DNA of 64,000 nucleotides from M3007 sp964621185 (GCA_964621185.1 CAZULM010000002.1:1-64000), one strand, 5' to 3'; positions 26,057-35,799 are shown, numbered from the stretch's first letter. Numbers and translations are program-made. The notes: generated from the sequence alone by a model not told the origin.

Positions 26057-26659
26057 ATGGACAAAACTAAACTCCCCGGCCTCCTCACGCTGCTCGCTGT
26101 GTTCCTCTTAGGCGCCTGGCTGAGCTGGCAGTATTTCTCTGGCAGGCGCTCCAAGCCTGTGGAAGAATCATCCGTGCTGCTCGAAAAGATACAGGCTGTT
26201 GCCAAGCTTTCCACCGTGGAAGGCCAGTTTTCCGAAATTTACAACTATTCGGAGTACCAGGGCTTTTTCACTTTTTTTTGGGACAAAAAAATACTCGTCA
26301 GGGTACGGGCCACAGTGTCGGCAGGTTACGACCTGGAGGCCCTGCACATCGAGAGCGACCCGAAAACCAAGACGATTTACATGAGCGCCCTGCCCGAGCC
26401 GCAGATATTGAGCATCGACCACACGCTCGATTATTACGACATATCAGAGGGCGTTTTTACGTCGTTTACCCCGGAAGACTACTCGCGCATCAACCAAAAA
26501 GCCAAAGAGATTATCAGGGAACAAGCCCTGAAAAGCAACCTCATGGCCGAAGCGCGCACCCAGGCTTCAAAGATGGTGGACTTGTTGCGCTTCATGGTGG
26601 AGGGTGCGGGCTGGCGGCTGGAGATCGGGCACGAGGAGGTCCGGGAAGCGCCGCAATAA
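26057..26659 (+). CDS. DUF4230 domain membrane-anchored protein
   Basis: A 200-residue protein with one N-terminal membrane helix (LPGLLTLLAVFLLGAWLSW) and a DUF4230 domain (ILVRVRATVSAGYDLEAL, then PEPQILSIDHTLDYYDISEG and FTSFTPEDYSRINQKAKEII). The family's function is unknown. The ATG at 26057 directly precedes the helix; an earlier ATG at 26027 is only 3 bases from the divergent capA start. Likely faces the periplasm. Confidence 0.82.
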   Translation: MDKTKLPGLLTLLAVFLLGAWLSWQYFSGRRSKPVEESSVLLEKIQAVAKLSTVEGQFSEIYNYSEYQGFFTFFWDKKILVRVRATVSAGYDLEALHIESDPKTKTIYMSALPEPQILSIDHTLDYYDISEGVFTSFTPEDYSRINQKAKEIIREQALKSNLMAEARTQASKMVDLLRFMVEGAGWRLEIGHEEVREAPQ

Positions 26660-26722
26660 ACCGGCAGAACGTCAGGCTGTGACAGTTCTGGCCGAATTTG
26701 CCCCGCAATGCCAAACTATCCC

Positions 26723-26730
26723 TACTTTTG
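26723..26730 (+). promoter_or_regulatory. -7 promoter element upstream of the helical secreted protein
   Basis: TACTTTTG matches TAnnTTTG; a TTTG lies 22 bases upstream. The first clear gene start, at 26945, would have a leader of over 200 bases. A 40-codon GTG-started frame at 26750-26872 lies in between but shows nothing recognisable. Confidence 0.45.
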
Positions 26731-26944
26731 GGGCAAAATAAGGTGCTTGTGAAAATCGAACGGCAGCAATCCATTGAAGCGCAACCTTTCAGCGTCCACC
26801 TATCCATAAAATCCGCCCAAAACCGGGCATATACTCAAACTACTGTGGTTTGCGAAAATATCATGGGGTAAATCTTTGATAATCATTATGATCCATCCTA
26901 AAATTCTTGCAAATCACTAGAATCCTGGTATAACACACGAAATT

Positions 26945-27388
26945 ATGAAGTTTTCTGCACTTTTGCTGAGCCTCTTTATGGCTCAAATGCTCATGGCCCA
27001 ATCAGGCGCGCCGGAACCGAGAAAAACGGGGCAAATCGACCCTGCCCTCCAGGCCGCCACCGAAGCGCTTGTGGCAAAATACAGCCTTAATGCCGACCAG
27101 GCAAAGCAGGTGTACCAGATCCAGCAGCGCAAAAACCGCAACATGGCGGAGATCGCAGCCTTGCAGGCAAGCGACCTGGCGCTGTACCAGGCCAAGCTGT
27201 CCAATGTGCAAAAAGGGACTTGGACGAGCATCCGCCAGGTGTTGAACACGAAGGAGCAGGTGGATATCTACCGCAAGACACAGGCCGAGCTTCGCGGGCT
27301 ACGCAACGCCAAACGCCAGGAACTGACGGAGCAGAAGGCGGCAAGAGAAACCATTGAAGCCGCCGTACTGGCCATTTACGCCGAATAA
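26945..27388 (+). CDS. Small secreted helical protein
   Basis: A 147-residue protein with signal peptide MKFSALLLSLFMAQMLMAQ. The mature part is almost entirely helical and charged (ATEALVAKYSLNADQAKQVY, ELRGLRNAKRQELTEQKAAR), resembling the Spy/LTXXQ or DUF4168-like class of periplasmic chaperone-like proteins, but no LTxxQ motif is plain. It ends 15 bases before the Nudix gene and is probably co-transcribed with it. Function unknown. Confidence 0.7.
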   Translation: MKFSALLLSLFMAQMLMAQSGAPEPRKTGQIDPALQAATEALVAKYSLNADQAKQVYQIQQRKNRNMAEIAALQASDLALYQAKLSNVQKGTWTSIRQVLNTKEQVDIYRKTQAELRGLRNAKRQELTEQKAARETIEAAVLAIYAE

Positions 27389-27403
27389 ACCCTCCTCCCT
27401 GCG

Positions 27404-27886
27404 ATGCTGATATTCGCTGTAAGGCTTGTCCTTGAGGACAAAGGAAAGCTGCTGTTCTTGCGCCAGACCAAGCGCAACGGTGGCCGCTACACCCTCATCG
27501 GGGGCAATGTGGAGGAGCAGGAGTTTGCCCGCGAAGCACTTGCCCGCGAAGCCGAGGAAGAGGCCGATATTCACGTCGAGCCGGAAAACTTGAGCTTGGT
27601 GCACGTCATGCACCGCCACAAGCTGCACAAAGACCAAACCCTCATCGTGCTCTATTTCAAGGCCAGCAAGTTCTACGGTGAGCCGGAGTCGCGGGAAACC
27701 CACAAGTTCAAAGATTGCGCCTGGTTCTCGGCCAGCAGCCTGCCCGACGAGGTGTCGAAGCCAACGCGCCACGCCCTGGATTGCATCCGGCGCGGAGAAA
27801 TATACTCCGAATTCCCCGCCAGGAAAAAAGTGCTGGCCTTTTGGGAAGAGATCGGGCGGAAATGGACGGGCCTCACCGATTTTTAG
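27404..27886 (+). CDS. Nudix hydrolase
   Basis: A 160-residue pyrophosphohydrolase. The Nudix box is GNVEEQEFAREALAREAEEE, matching Gx5Ex7REUxEE; the later glycine of the box is replaced by aspartate (EADI). The catalytic REAEEE helix is intact, so activity is expected on a nucleoside diphosphate derivative; substrate unknown. It directly follows the small secreted helical protein. Confidence 0.9.
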   Translation: MLIFAVRLVLEDKGKLLFLRQTKRNGGRYTLIGGNVEEQEFAREALAREAEEEADIHVEPENLSLVHVMHRHKLHKDQTLIVLYFKASKFYGEPESRETHKFKDCAWFSASSLPDEVSKPTRHALDCIRRGEIYSEFPARKKVLAFWEEIGRKWTGLTDF

Positions 27887-28021
27887 GGCTTGGCTGATTG
27901 CCTGCAATTGCTATTTTTTGCCGAAATGGCTGTTTTCATGCGTACTTGAATCGGTGCAGAACACGTTTTGAAAAAAACAGGTATCTTTCCCCATAGGTTA
28001 TTCTTGCTTAACAAAACAGGT

Positions 28022-30751
28022 ATGAAACAAAAATTACTGCTCCTGCCCCTCTTACTCGCCCCCCTGGCTTTGTTCGCCACCCACAACCGCGCAGGCGAGA
28101 TACACGTGGCCCAAATCGGGCCGCTCAAGGTACGGGCTACCATCATCACCTGGACCAAGACCAGCAGCGTCAATGCCGACCGCGATACCCTGGAGATCAA
28201 CTGGGGCGACGGCATCGTGCAAAAAGTGCCACGCTTCAACAACGGCGGCCAAGGCCAACCCCTTGCCAACGATGTGAAGTACAACGTCTATATAGCCGAA
28301 CATACTTACGCAGGGCCTGCCACCTATAAAATCTCGATGACCGACATGAACCGGAACGGCGGCATCCGGAACGTCAATTACCCCGCTTCCGACAACATCC
28401 CTTTCCATATCGAAACGACATACACCTTCCAAGACCCCCAGTTCGGCGGCGTGAACAGCACCCCGATCCTGTTTCAACCGCCCATCGACAACGCCTGTGT
28501 CGGGAAGCCCTTCCGTCATAACCCCAATGCCAACGACCCCGATGATGACAGCCTCTCTTACCACCTGATCGTACCATTGCAAGGGCTGGGAACCAACGTC
28601 CAAAATTACGTTTGGCCACAGAACATAGCCCCAGGAAGCAACAATGTCCTTCAAATGAACCCCGTCAACGGCGATATCCTGTGGCTCTCGCCCCAGGAAC
28701 CAGGGGAATACAACATCGCCTTCATCATCGTTTCCTGGCGCGAAGGCGAACCGATCGACACCACCATCCGCGACATGCAGATATTTGTCAGCGCCTGCAA
28801 CAACAACCCGCCGAAGGTGAGCACCATCGATAAGATATGCGTTGTGGCAGGAGATACAATACAGTTCCCGGTGACCGGAACCGACCCTGACACCCTCAAC
28901 CAGGTGCGGCTGACAGCCCTCGGAGCTCCTTTGACCTCGCAATACAGCCCCGCCATGTTCACAACATCGGGCAAACACAACCCGCCACCGGTAAGCGGCG
29001 CCTTCAAATGGGCCACTGCCTGCGAGCATATCTCCAACCAGCCCTACTCGGTCGTTTTTAAAGCGACCGATTCCCTGGGCGTGCCCCAGTTGGCCGACTT
29101 GAAAACAGTCAGGATAAAGGTCGTCGGGCCAGCCCCGGAGGATGTACAGGCCGAAGTGCATCAAACAAATGTCGATATCAGTTGGGAGAAGCCCTACACA
29201 TGCGAGGCCGCGGCAGAAAACTATTTCTTCGGCTTTTCTGTGTGGCGGCGCGAGGGCAGCAACCCCTTCGTGATCGATACTTGTACGCCGGGCCTCGCCG
29301 GGAAAGGGTACAACGAGTTGACATTCGTGACAAAAGAAGTGAAAAACGGGCGATACTATTTCAACGACAAAAACGTGGAGCGCGGGCGTACCTATTGCTA
29401 CCGCGTGCTGGCAAAATTTGCGCGGCTTTCGGCCGGCGGCTACCCATACAACTTGGTAGAAAGCTTAGCATCAGAAGAGGTTTGCGTGCAACTGCCCCGC
29501 GACCTGCCCCTCATCACCAACGTATCGGTAGAAACCACCGACCCGGCGAACGGAAAAATGAAGGTCGCCTGGTCGAAGCCCATCGCTGCCGACTTGGACA
29601 CCGTTATCAACCACGGCCCCTACCGCTACCAGCTGCTGCGTGGCACGGGCCTCAATGGCGGGGCTATGGTTGAATTGCCCGCAGCCAGCTTTGTGGCCAA
29701 TGCATTCTGGCAAGCTAACGACACCATTTTTGAGTTCGACCAAAACCTCTTTACCTCGGGCAGCCCCTACCACTATCGCATCGATTTTTATGCCAAGGGA
29801 AACCAACTGCTCGGCTCGACCAACAAGGCATCATCTGTTTTTTTAACCGCCAGCCCCTCCGACAAGACCAACCTGCTTTCCTGGCAAGAAACCGTGCCTT
29901 GGGGCAATTACCAATATGTGATTTACCGAAAAAACGACCTTACCCAATTGTTTGATTCCATCGGCGAATCAAGCACCCAACAGTATGAAGACCGCGGCCT
30001 GACAAACGGCAAAGAATACTGCTACTACGTCAAAAGCATCGGCACCTACAGCATCGGCGGCGTTGCCGACCCGCTCGTCAACCTTTCGCAACAGGCGTGC
30101 AGCGTGCCCATAGACCTCATACCGCCCTGCCCGCCCGTTTTGCAGGTGAAAAACCTCTGCGATGCGCCCAACAACGCGCCATCGGCGCCGCCATATCAAA
30201 ACAACCTGACATGGACCAACCCGAATGTGACCTGCAACGGCGCCGACGATACCGACGCCTACCGGATATGGTATGCGCCCACCGAAGGTGAACCGCTCGC
30301 ACCTTTGGGCAGCCAAGACGGCCCAGGCAATACCACCTTCACCCACAGCATAGAAGCCGGCCTGGCGGGCTGCTATGCCGTCTCAGCCATCGATTCAGTG
30401 GGCAACGAAAGCGCCTTGAGCAACACGGTCTGTGTCGATAATTGCCCGAAATACGAGCTCCCCAACGTGTTCACCCCCAATGGCGACGATGCCAACGACC
30501 TGTACACCCCATTCCCGGGCTGGCGCTTTATCAGCCGTGTCGATTTCCAGGTGTTCAACCGCTGGGGCAACCTGGTGTTCAGCACCACCGATCCGGCGCT
30601 CAACTGGAACGGGCGCGACCAGCAGAACAAGGAGCTGGCCGAAGGCACCTACCTGTACGTTTGCAAGGTGTATGAAAGCCGCGTTGGCGGCACGGTGCTG
30701 CGTGGCGAAGTGCTGAGCGGGTATATCGAGTTGATTCGGGCGGGCCGGTGA
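28022..30751 (+). CDS. Secreted PKD/fibronectin protein with type B T9SS (gliding-associated) C-terminal domain
   Basis: A 909-residue cargo protein. Signal peptide MKQKLLLLPLLLAPLALFA. PKD/cadherin-like domains fill the first half (DPDDDSLSYHLIVPLQG, FPVTGTDPDTLNQVRL), then four fibronectin type III-like domains (VDISWEKPYTCEAAAENYFF, TNLLSWQETVPWGNYQYVIY). The C-terminus is the CHU_C/type B sorting domain: NVFTPNGDDANDLYTPF, then VFNRWGNLVFSTTD and NGRDQQNKELAEGTYLYVC. The ATG at 28022 begins the signal peptide; a TTG 18 codons earlier is rejected. Likely a surface adhesin or secreted structural protein. Confidence 0.88.
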   Translation: MKQKLLLLPLLLAPLALFATHNRAGEIHVAQIGPLKVRATIITWTKTSSVNADRDTLEINWGDGIVQKVPRFNNGGQGQPLANDVKYNVYIAEHTYAGPATYKISMTDMNRNGGIRNVNYPASDNIPFHIETTYTFQDPQFGGVNSTPILFQPPIDNACVGKPFRHNPNANDPDDDSLSYHLIVPLQGLGTNVQNYVWPQNIAPGSNNVLQMNPVNGDILWLSPQEPGEYNIAFIIVSWREGEPIDTTIRDMQIFVSACNNNPPKVSTIDKICVVAGDTIQFPVTGTDPDTLNQVRLTALGAPLTSQYSPAMFTTSGKHNPPPVSGAFKWATACEHISNQPYSVVFKATDSLGVPQLADLKTVRIKVVGPAPEDVQAEVHQTNVDISWEKPYTCEAAAENYFFGFSVWRREGSNPFVIDTCTPGLAGKGYNELTFVTKEVKNGRYYFNDKNVERGRTYCYRVLAKFARLSAGGYPYNLVESLASEEVCVQLPRDLPLITNVSVETTDPANGKMKVAWSKPIAADLDTVINHGPYRYQLLRGTGLNGGAMVELPAASFVANAFWQANDTIFEFDQNLFTSGSPYHYRIDFYAKGNQLLGSTNKASSVFLTASPSDKTNLLSWQETVPWGNYQYVIYRKNDLTQLFDSIGESSTQQYEDRGLTNGKEYCYYVKSIGTYSIGGVADPLVNLSQQACSVPIDLIPPCPPVLQVKNLCDAPNNAPSAPPYQNNLTWTNPNVTCNGADDTDAYRIWYAPTEGEPLAPLGSQDGPGNTTFTHSIEAGLAGCYAVSAIDSVGNESALSNTVCVDNCPKYELPNVFTPNGDDANDLYTPFPGWRFISRVDFQVFNRWGNLVFSTTDPALNWNGRDQQNKELAEGTYLYVCKVYESRVGGTVLRGEVLSGYIELIRAGR

Positions 30752-30793
30752 CCATGGAGGAGCCAAGGGCCTTTTTGGTGTTGTGCATGCCGC

Positions 30794-32110
30794 TTACCTC
30801 CCACTGTCCACCCGAAGAAACCACAAGGTGTAAAAAAGATACCATGCCACCCCAATGGCGTTTTCCACCGTACATTCGATGAGAAAGGTGGTGAACACCA
30901 TGACCTGAAAGATGAAGAACAGGTATTTTTTCCGGTTTCTTTTCGAAAAAAGGGGCGCAAAAAAACCGGCCAGGCTGAGTGCCAGGCCCAACAGCCCTGT
31001 GCTTGCCATGACGTGTATCCATTGGTTGTGCGGAAGCTTTGGGGTTTCGGCGTAGTCTGGGAAATCTTCAGCTGTTGTTTTGATCACTTCGTTTTCCAAA
31101 TCGCCGGCGCCCGTGCCGAACATGGGGTTTTCCTGCCAAATCCTGTAGCCTACTTTCAAGGATATCCACCGCTCCGCGTCTGAATACGTTTCCCCATCGT
31201 CGGCTTTATACCTTTCCCAATCGTACTGCATGTAAGCCACGCGCTGCCGAAGGCTTGGGATGGTTTCCACGGCGGCCCAGAGCAACAGAAAAAGAGAGAT
31301 AATGGCGACGATGCCAAGAGCCCAGCGCTTGGTCTGTTGTATGTACCAGGCAATGGCTACCAGGATCGCTGCGTACAATACGGCCAGCCCGCCGCGCACA
31401 GAAAGGACGTGTATAAAAACGAAAAGGAAAACCACCGCAACGGCCAAAGCTTTCCGCTCCCATGCGAATTTAAAAAAAAAACGGGTGCGCCAAAGCCAGG
31501 CACCGCCAATGACCGCAGTGGCCAGCACAAGGCTAAACCGGACATGCTGCCTCGGCACGGGCATCGGTTGCCCATGCCCCAGGTTTTCAATGATCTGCCG
31601 ATAATGGAGCAGAAAGTTGATGCCGACGCCGATACAGACCAGTACCATAAACCACACCAGCAGGTACAGTACTTCTTTATGTTCGCGCTCCTGAAATGCC
31701 GGCAAGTTGGCAAAGGCCCAGGGCAGCACTAAAAAAGGGATGCGCACCTGTGTTACCCGGAGCCAATAACCAAGGTCTTCGCTCCAAAAAACGCTCACAG
31801 CAGGCACCAGCAACAGGAGCGACAAAAAGGTCAAGCTTTTGCTTGCCCAAAGGTTTTGGAAGGAACGCTGCCATGCTTGTTTCCAAATGGTGGCAGACTT
31901 CAAATCAGCTCCCGGTATTTCTTGGCATATCTTGGCAGCTACATTCCAAAGCGCAGCCCCTGCCAGGCCCCACATGCTTATCGACAGCAAAAAAGGCGAA
32001 ACCACCATGCTGACAACCAGCAGGCAGGCGCTCCAAAAGCTAAGCCCTTCGGGGGTGTTTATAGGTCTTAATAGTTTGGTATTCAATGTCAAGTTGTCTT
32101 GAAAAAGCAT
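30794..32110 (-). CDS. O-antigen ligase/polymerase (Wzy_C) family membrane protein
   Basis: A 438-residue polytopic inner-membrane protein with about ten hydrophobic helices. The Wzy_C-type signature is the periplasmic loop with YRIWQENPMFGTGAGDLENE followed by LPHNQWIHVMASTGLLGL. It could join O-antigen or exopolysaccharide to lipid A core, or polymerise it. No sugar-transferase cluster is adjacent. ATG at 32110 (MLFQDNLTLN) chosen; the longer frame adds eight unlikely residues. Confidence 0.82.
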   Translation of the reverse strand: MLFQDNLTLNTKLLRPINTPEGLSFWSACLLVVSMVVSPFLLSISMWGLAGAALWNVAAKICQEIPGADLKSATIWKQAWQRSFQNLWASKSLTFLSLLLLVPAVSVFWSEDLGYWLRVTQVRIPFLVLPWAFANLPAFQEREHKEVLYLLVWFMVLVCIGVGINFLLHYRQIIENLGHGQPMPVPRQHVRFSLVLATAVIGGAWLWRTRFFFKFAWERKALAVAVVFLFVFIHVLSVRGGLAVLYAAILVAIAWYIQQTKRWALGIVAIISLFLLLWAAVETIPSLRQRVAYMQYDWERYKADDGETYSDAERWISLKVGYRIWQENPMFGTGAGDLENEVIKTTAEDFPDYAETPKLPHNQWIHVMASTGLLGLALSLAGFFAPLFSKRNRKKYLFFIFQVMVFTTFLIECTVENAIGVAWYLFYTLWFLRVDSGR

Positions 32111-32177
32111 TATCCAGCGCGTAAAGGTACACATAGCGCTTGCTTTGTGTGCAACAAACTGTGTGCACAGGGCTCGC

Positions 32178-33734
32178 TCACTTCTCCTGCTGCAACAGCT
32201 CCAAGGTGCTGGGCGGCAGCTCCGTGATGTCCAATATCATCAGCCCGTCGAGGCAGTTGGAGAAATTGGGGTCCACGTTGAAAGCGATGAACTTGGCGTT
32301 CTGCCGCAAGTATTGGCGGAACAGCACCGGCACCGAAAAATGCGCGGGCTCCATGCTTTCCACCAGCGCTTCAAGGGCATCGAACTGGCCGTGCAGGCTT
32401 TCGGCCAACAGGCCAGTATCCACCGCCTTTATTTTTGGCCGGAACGGTTTTCGGGGCGCTACAAGTTTGGCGAGCTTTTTATTGTAAAAAAACCTTTTCA
32501 CAAACTCCACGATGACACCCTTGGAGGCTTCCGAGTAGTCTTTGCTGATGCTCACCGGCCCAATGAGGTAGCGGTAGCGCGGATTGGCGAACAGGAAATG
32601 CAAGATACCTTTCCAGAGTAGAAATAAGGGCAGCCGATGCTTCTGGTATTCGGGCACCACGTAGGTTCGGCCCAGTTCCACGGCCTCGCGAAGCACCGGA
32701 TAAAATCCAGGTTTCATTTTGAACAAACTGCTGGTATAGAATCCATTAACGCCGAATCGCTCAAAAATATGGTCGCCTTCGCCCATGCGGTAGCCACCTA
32801 CCAACTGTTGTTTGTTGCGGTCCCAAATAATCAATTGGAGGTAGTACATGTCGTACTCGTCCATGTCGCGGGGCTTTCCTGTGCCTTCGCCTACTGCCCG
32901 GAAGGTCATTTCCCGAAGCCTGGCGATCTCAAAAACCGTGTGGGGCAACGCAATAAATGGCGCCACGTACACATCAAACTCGCCACGGGCAGCCACCTTG
33001 CGGCCAGGTTCGAGCGCGGCAATTTCTGCGGTTATGATGGCAGGGTTGACGGGTGCGGCCAGGGGCTGCATTTTTGCGGGCTTGGCAGCCGTGAACAATT
33101 CTGGCCGCACATCGAAGGAAGAGCCGAGGGAGAATATTTTCGCCTGCAAAAACTTGCCCCAAAGCCGGTTCTTTTTGAAGGACGCGATTTCGCGCACGGG
33201 AATGGTATTGCCGACGCGCACACTGACATGTGTCTTTCCCCAGTTGAGCGGCAGCGCCAAACCAGGCATGGCACGGCGCAGCAAACTTCCGCCCTTGCGG
33301 GCCGACTGCAAGTGCACGGGGGTGACGGGCAGCTCCAATCGCCGCAACTGCCGCAGTATCTGGTTGCGCAGCACGCTGTTGCCCAGATGGCTCAAAGGGT
33401 TGTCGGAAAAATTGAGCACCAAGGCCACAGCCAAACCTTCTTCTATGGCCTCTTTTAGTTTCTTTGCGGCTTTTTTTGTAAAAAATGCATTTTCTATTTT
33501 GCCTCCTTTCGGCTGGATTACATGGCCGCGCAAGGCTTTTGGCGGAACTGCCGGGTATGGGTACAGCAGCCGCGCATGCTTGAAGTGACCCTCCAGCAAC
33601 GATAACATGATCGGCCCGTCGAGGCCCGGCAACAATTGGTTGCACACAAAAACAGACCCACGTCCTTTGGCCAGCAGCTTGCGATCATAATCGCCCACTT
33701 CTAGTTTAATACGCGGATTCAAACGGATAGCCAT
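32178..33734 (-). CDS. OlsF/GlsB-like bifunctional acyltransferase
   Basis: A 518-residue protein with two acyltransferase parts. Residues 1-220 resemble PlsC/OlsA-type O-acyltransferases, but the expected NH-x5-D motif reads NQLLPGLDG, so the catalytic histidine appears replaced by glutamine. Residues about 250-440 are an OlsB/GNAT N-acyltransferase domain (EIARLREMTFRAVGEGTGKP, then YYLQLIIWDRNKQQLVGGYR). Such fusions in Bacteroidota and Serratia make aminolipids (ornithine or glycine lipids) by N-acylation and then O-acylation. The N-acyl step is well supported; the O-acyl step is doubtful given the altered motif. Confidence 0.78.
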   Translation of the reverse strand: MAIRLNPRIKLEVGDYDRKLLAKGRGSVFVCNQLLPGLDGPIMLSLLEGHFKHARLLYPYPAVPPKALRGHVIQPKGGKIENAFFTKKAAKKLKEAIEEGLAVALVLNFSDNPLSHLGNSVLRNQILRQLRRLELPVTPVHLQSARKGGSLLRRAMPGLALPLNWGKTHVSVRVGNTIPVREIASFKKNRLWGKFLQAKIFSLGSSFDVRPELFTAAKPAKMQPLAAPVNPAIITAEIAALEPGRKVAARGEFDVYVAPFIALPHTVFEIARLREMTFRAVGEGTGKPRDMDEYDMYYLQLIIWDRNKQQLVGGYRMGEGDHIFERFGVNGFYTSSLFKMKPGFYPVLREAVELGRTYVVPEYQKHRLPLFLLWKGILHFLFANPRYRYLIGPVSISKDYSEASKGVIVEFVKRFFYNKKLAKLVAPRKPFRPKIKAVDTGLLAESLHGQFDALEALVESMEPAHFSVPVLFRQYLRQNAKFIAFNVDPNFSNCLDGLMILDITELPPSTLELLQQEK

Positions 33735-33766
33735 GTATTTTCAATTTGGAAAGGCCAAATAAACAG

Positions 33767-33816
33767 CATCCCTGCCAATTATTATCAAATTATCCCATTA
33801 TCAAATTATCACATTG
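33767..33816. repeat. ATTATC-type simple tandem repeat at the marC 3' end
   Basis: Repeats of attatcaaattatc/attatcacatt run from about 33779 across the marC stop codon (33809-33811). Related tracts lie at the end of the ArsN1-like gene (222-240) and before the 99-residue membrane protein (about 53732-53757). Confidence 0.6.
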
Positions 33817-34432
33817 TTTGAACAAGGTGCACCAGCCCGTCCACAATAAACTGAACGCCGATGGCAATGACGATAAACCCCATGATGCGCGCGATGGCGT
33901 TCAAGCCCCCGGCGCCGAACATTTTAAACAGAAAAGGTGCTATCCGGAGGCAGGCCCATACCAGTACCGCAACGGCGAGAATAGCGGCCATGATATAGGC
34001 GCGCTCGTTCCAGCCTGGGTGCTGGTTGTACTGCGTGATGAGGTATGAAATTGAGCCGGGGCCCGACAACAGCGGCATGGCCATGGGCGAAAAAGCGATG
34101 TCGGTGCGTTCTGCCGTTTGTTTCTCGGCGCCCTTGTCGTATCCGCGGCGCTTGGCAAAGCTGCCCAGCATCAGGCCGAAGCCGCTGATGAGGAGCGTCA
34201 TGCCACCGGCAATGCGCAGCGCATGGATGGTGAGGCCAAAAAAGCTGAGGATATAGTTGCCGGCAATAAAGAAACTGAGCAGGATCAGCAGGAAATAAAC
34301 GCTGGTCTGCAGCGCGATCTTGTTCCGTTCCGGGCGCGGGCGGTCGCCCGTGAGGGCTACATAAACCGGGATAGCGCCAGGAGGATCGACGATGGAAAAA
34401 AGGGAGAACAGGGTTGCGATGAAAAATTCCAT
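33809..34432 (-). CDS. MarC family integral membrane protein
   Basis: A 207-residue inner-membrane protein with six predicted helices. MarC/UPF0056 features: IATLFSLFSIVDPPGAIPVY at the N-terminus, the paired half LSGPGSISYLIT, and IARIMGFIVIAIGVQFIVDG at the end. The family is an internal-duplication transporter of unsettled substrate. ATG at 34432 selected because it begins the first helix and lies 21 bases below a perfect -7 element. Confidence 0.9.
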   Translation of the reverse strand: MEFFIATLFSLFSIVDPPGAIPVYVALTGDRPRPERNKIALQTSVYFLLILLSFFIAGNYILSFFGLTIHALRIAGGMTLLISGFGLMLGSFAKRRGYDKGAEKQTAERTDIAFSPMAMPLLSGPGSISYLITQYNQHPGWNERAYIMAAILAVAVLVWACLRIAPFLFKMFGAGGLNAIARIMGFIVIAIGVQFIVDGLVHLVQTM

Positions 34433-34453
34433 AGGCCGGAAGAGATGTTCGCT

Positions 34454-34461
34454 GCAAATGT
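34454..34461 (-). promoter_or_regulatory. -7 promoter element of marC
   Basis: TACATTTG on the minus strand matches TAnnTTTG, 21 bases before the ATG at 34432. A second match, TACCTTTG, lies farther up at 34595-34588. Confidence 0.55.
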
Positions 34462-34628
34462 ACGCGGATACTCGCGTCGAGCGCACATTATCCGCACAAC
34501 TACAATACCACAATGCTGGAATACAGCTGTGTTGACAAAAATCAAATCTGCCAATATTGACAACAGCATACTTTTTAGGTTCAGCGCCAAAGGTAATTTT
34601 ACTGCCGCTTAAACCAGCTTGTTCGATA

Positions 34629-35660
34629 ATGCTCGCATTTCTGAAAAAACAAATCTCCCTAAACTTTGGTATCGCCCTATTTATAACGGGTTTTCTATTG
34701 GCGTTCATCCTGTTTTATTCCAATGGGTTGGACGCAAAGCTGGAAAAAAAAGCTTCCGCAGCAACACCGACAGCAGGCGCGGTTGACTGCGAAATCACGA
34801 GTTACCGCAGCACAGGCTTTCAATTCACCTCGCCCCTGCTCTATGTGGAAAAAAGCTGTGAATCGCCCGATTTCCTGACTGTCAAAAAAGACATTCAAAG
34901 GATGATCGCTGATTTCAAAGCATCCAATGATATAAGTTCAGCATCGGTGTACCTGCGCGATTTCCAGCACAGCCGATGGATGGGCGTGAACGAGCATGAA
35001 GGCTACCACCCAGGGTCTTTTTCAAAGGTGCCGCTTTTGATGGCATATTTGCTTGAGGCCGAATCGAACCCAGCCCTGTTGCAAAAAGAGTACCTATTTG
35101 AGCAACCGCCCGCAGGCACGCTTCCAAGCCCCCGGTACAACGCAGTTACCATTGAAGCGGGGAAAAAATATTCTGTTCAAGCGCTGCTCCGCTACATGAT
35201 TGTATATTCCGACAATTATGCCACCTGGCTGCTAAGTGAAAAATTGAGCTTGAAAAAATTTGAAAAGACTTTTTTGGATTTAGGCATCAGTGTTCCACTC
35301 AAGGATTCCAGCGACAACGACCCCCGTATTTCGGCGCGGGATTATGCTATTTTTTTCAGGGCTTTGTACAATGCCTCTTACCTCAGTCCCGAACATTCAG
35401 AGTACGCTTTAAAACTTTTGGGGGAAACAACTTTTAAAGAAGGCTTTGCAAAAGGATTACCCACTGGCACCAGAGTGTCGCATAAATTTGCAGAATGGGA
35501 CAATGGCATTGACTTTGAACTGCACGAATCCGGTATATTTTATTCAAAAGGAACTGCTTTTTTGATCACGATTATGACCAGTGGGAAAAAACAAGAAAAA
35601 CTCCCCCAAGTGATTGCTGCGCTTACCCGATCGATTTACGACCAGATCGCAGAACCCTGA
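34629..35660 (+). CDS. Class A beta-lactamase-like serine hydrolase, membrane-anchored
   Basis: A 343-residue protein with an N-terminal membrane helix (FGIALFITGFLLAFILFY). The catalytic domain has SxxK as S-F-S-K in HPGSFSKVPLLMAYL and SDN in IVYSDNYATWLLSE, the class A beta-lactamase/PBP arrangement. The third KTG-type motif is not clear; RVSHKFAEWD stands near its place. It may therefore be a D,D-peptidase-like or cell-wall hydrolase rather than an antibiotic-degrading enzyme. It is not next to blaI/blaR1 (5 kb away). ATG at 34629 chosen just before the helix. Confidence 0.78.
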   Translation: MLAFLKKQISLNFGIALFITGFLLAFILFYSNGLDAKLEKKASAATPTAGAVDCEITSYRSTGFQFTSPLLYVEKSCESPDFLTVKKDIQRMIADFKASNDISSASVYLRDFQHSRWMGVNEHEGYHPGSFSKVPLLMAYLLEAESNPALLQKEYLFEQPPAGTLPSPRYNAVTIEAGKKYSVQALLRYMIVYSDNYATWLLSEKLSLKKFEKTFLDLGISVPLKDSSDNDPRISARDYAIFFRALYNASYLSPEHSEYALKLLGETTFKEGFAKGLPTGTRVSHKFAEWDNGIDFELHESGIFYSKGTAFLITIMTSGKKQEKLPQVIAALTRSIYDQIAEP

Positions 35661-35791
35661 AATTGGGTTCTTTTGCCATATCTTGCCAACGTTATCACCT
35701 ATATTGACAGGAACGCATATTTTCGCCTGTCTTTTCCACGTTTCTGCAATGCCTGTGACATTCAGGCAGCCGTTCATGCCCGGCATCCCCG

Positions 35792-35799
35792 TACTTTTG
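35792..35799 (+). promoter_or_regulatory. -7 promoter element of the TPR/barrel operon
   Basis: TACTTTTG matches TAnnTTTG, 106 bases before the ATG at 35906. The implied leader is about 100 bases. Confidence 0.5.

Noticed and set aside
34629..35660. Beta-lactamase gene controlled by the nearby blaI/blaR1
   Set aside because: It is 5 kb away on its own, lacks the BlaI palindrome upstream and has no clear KTG motif.
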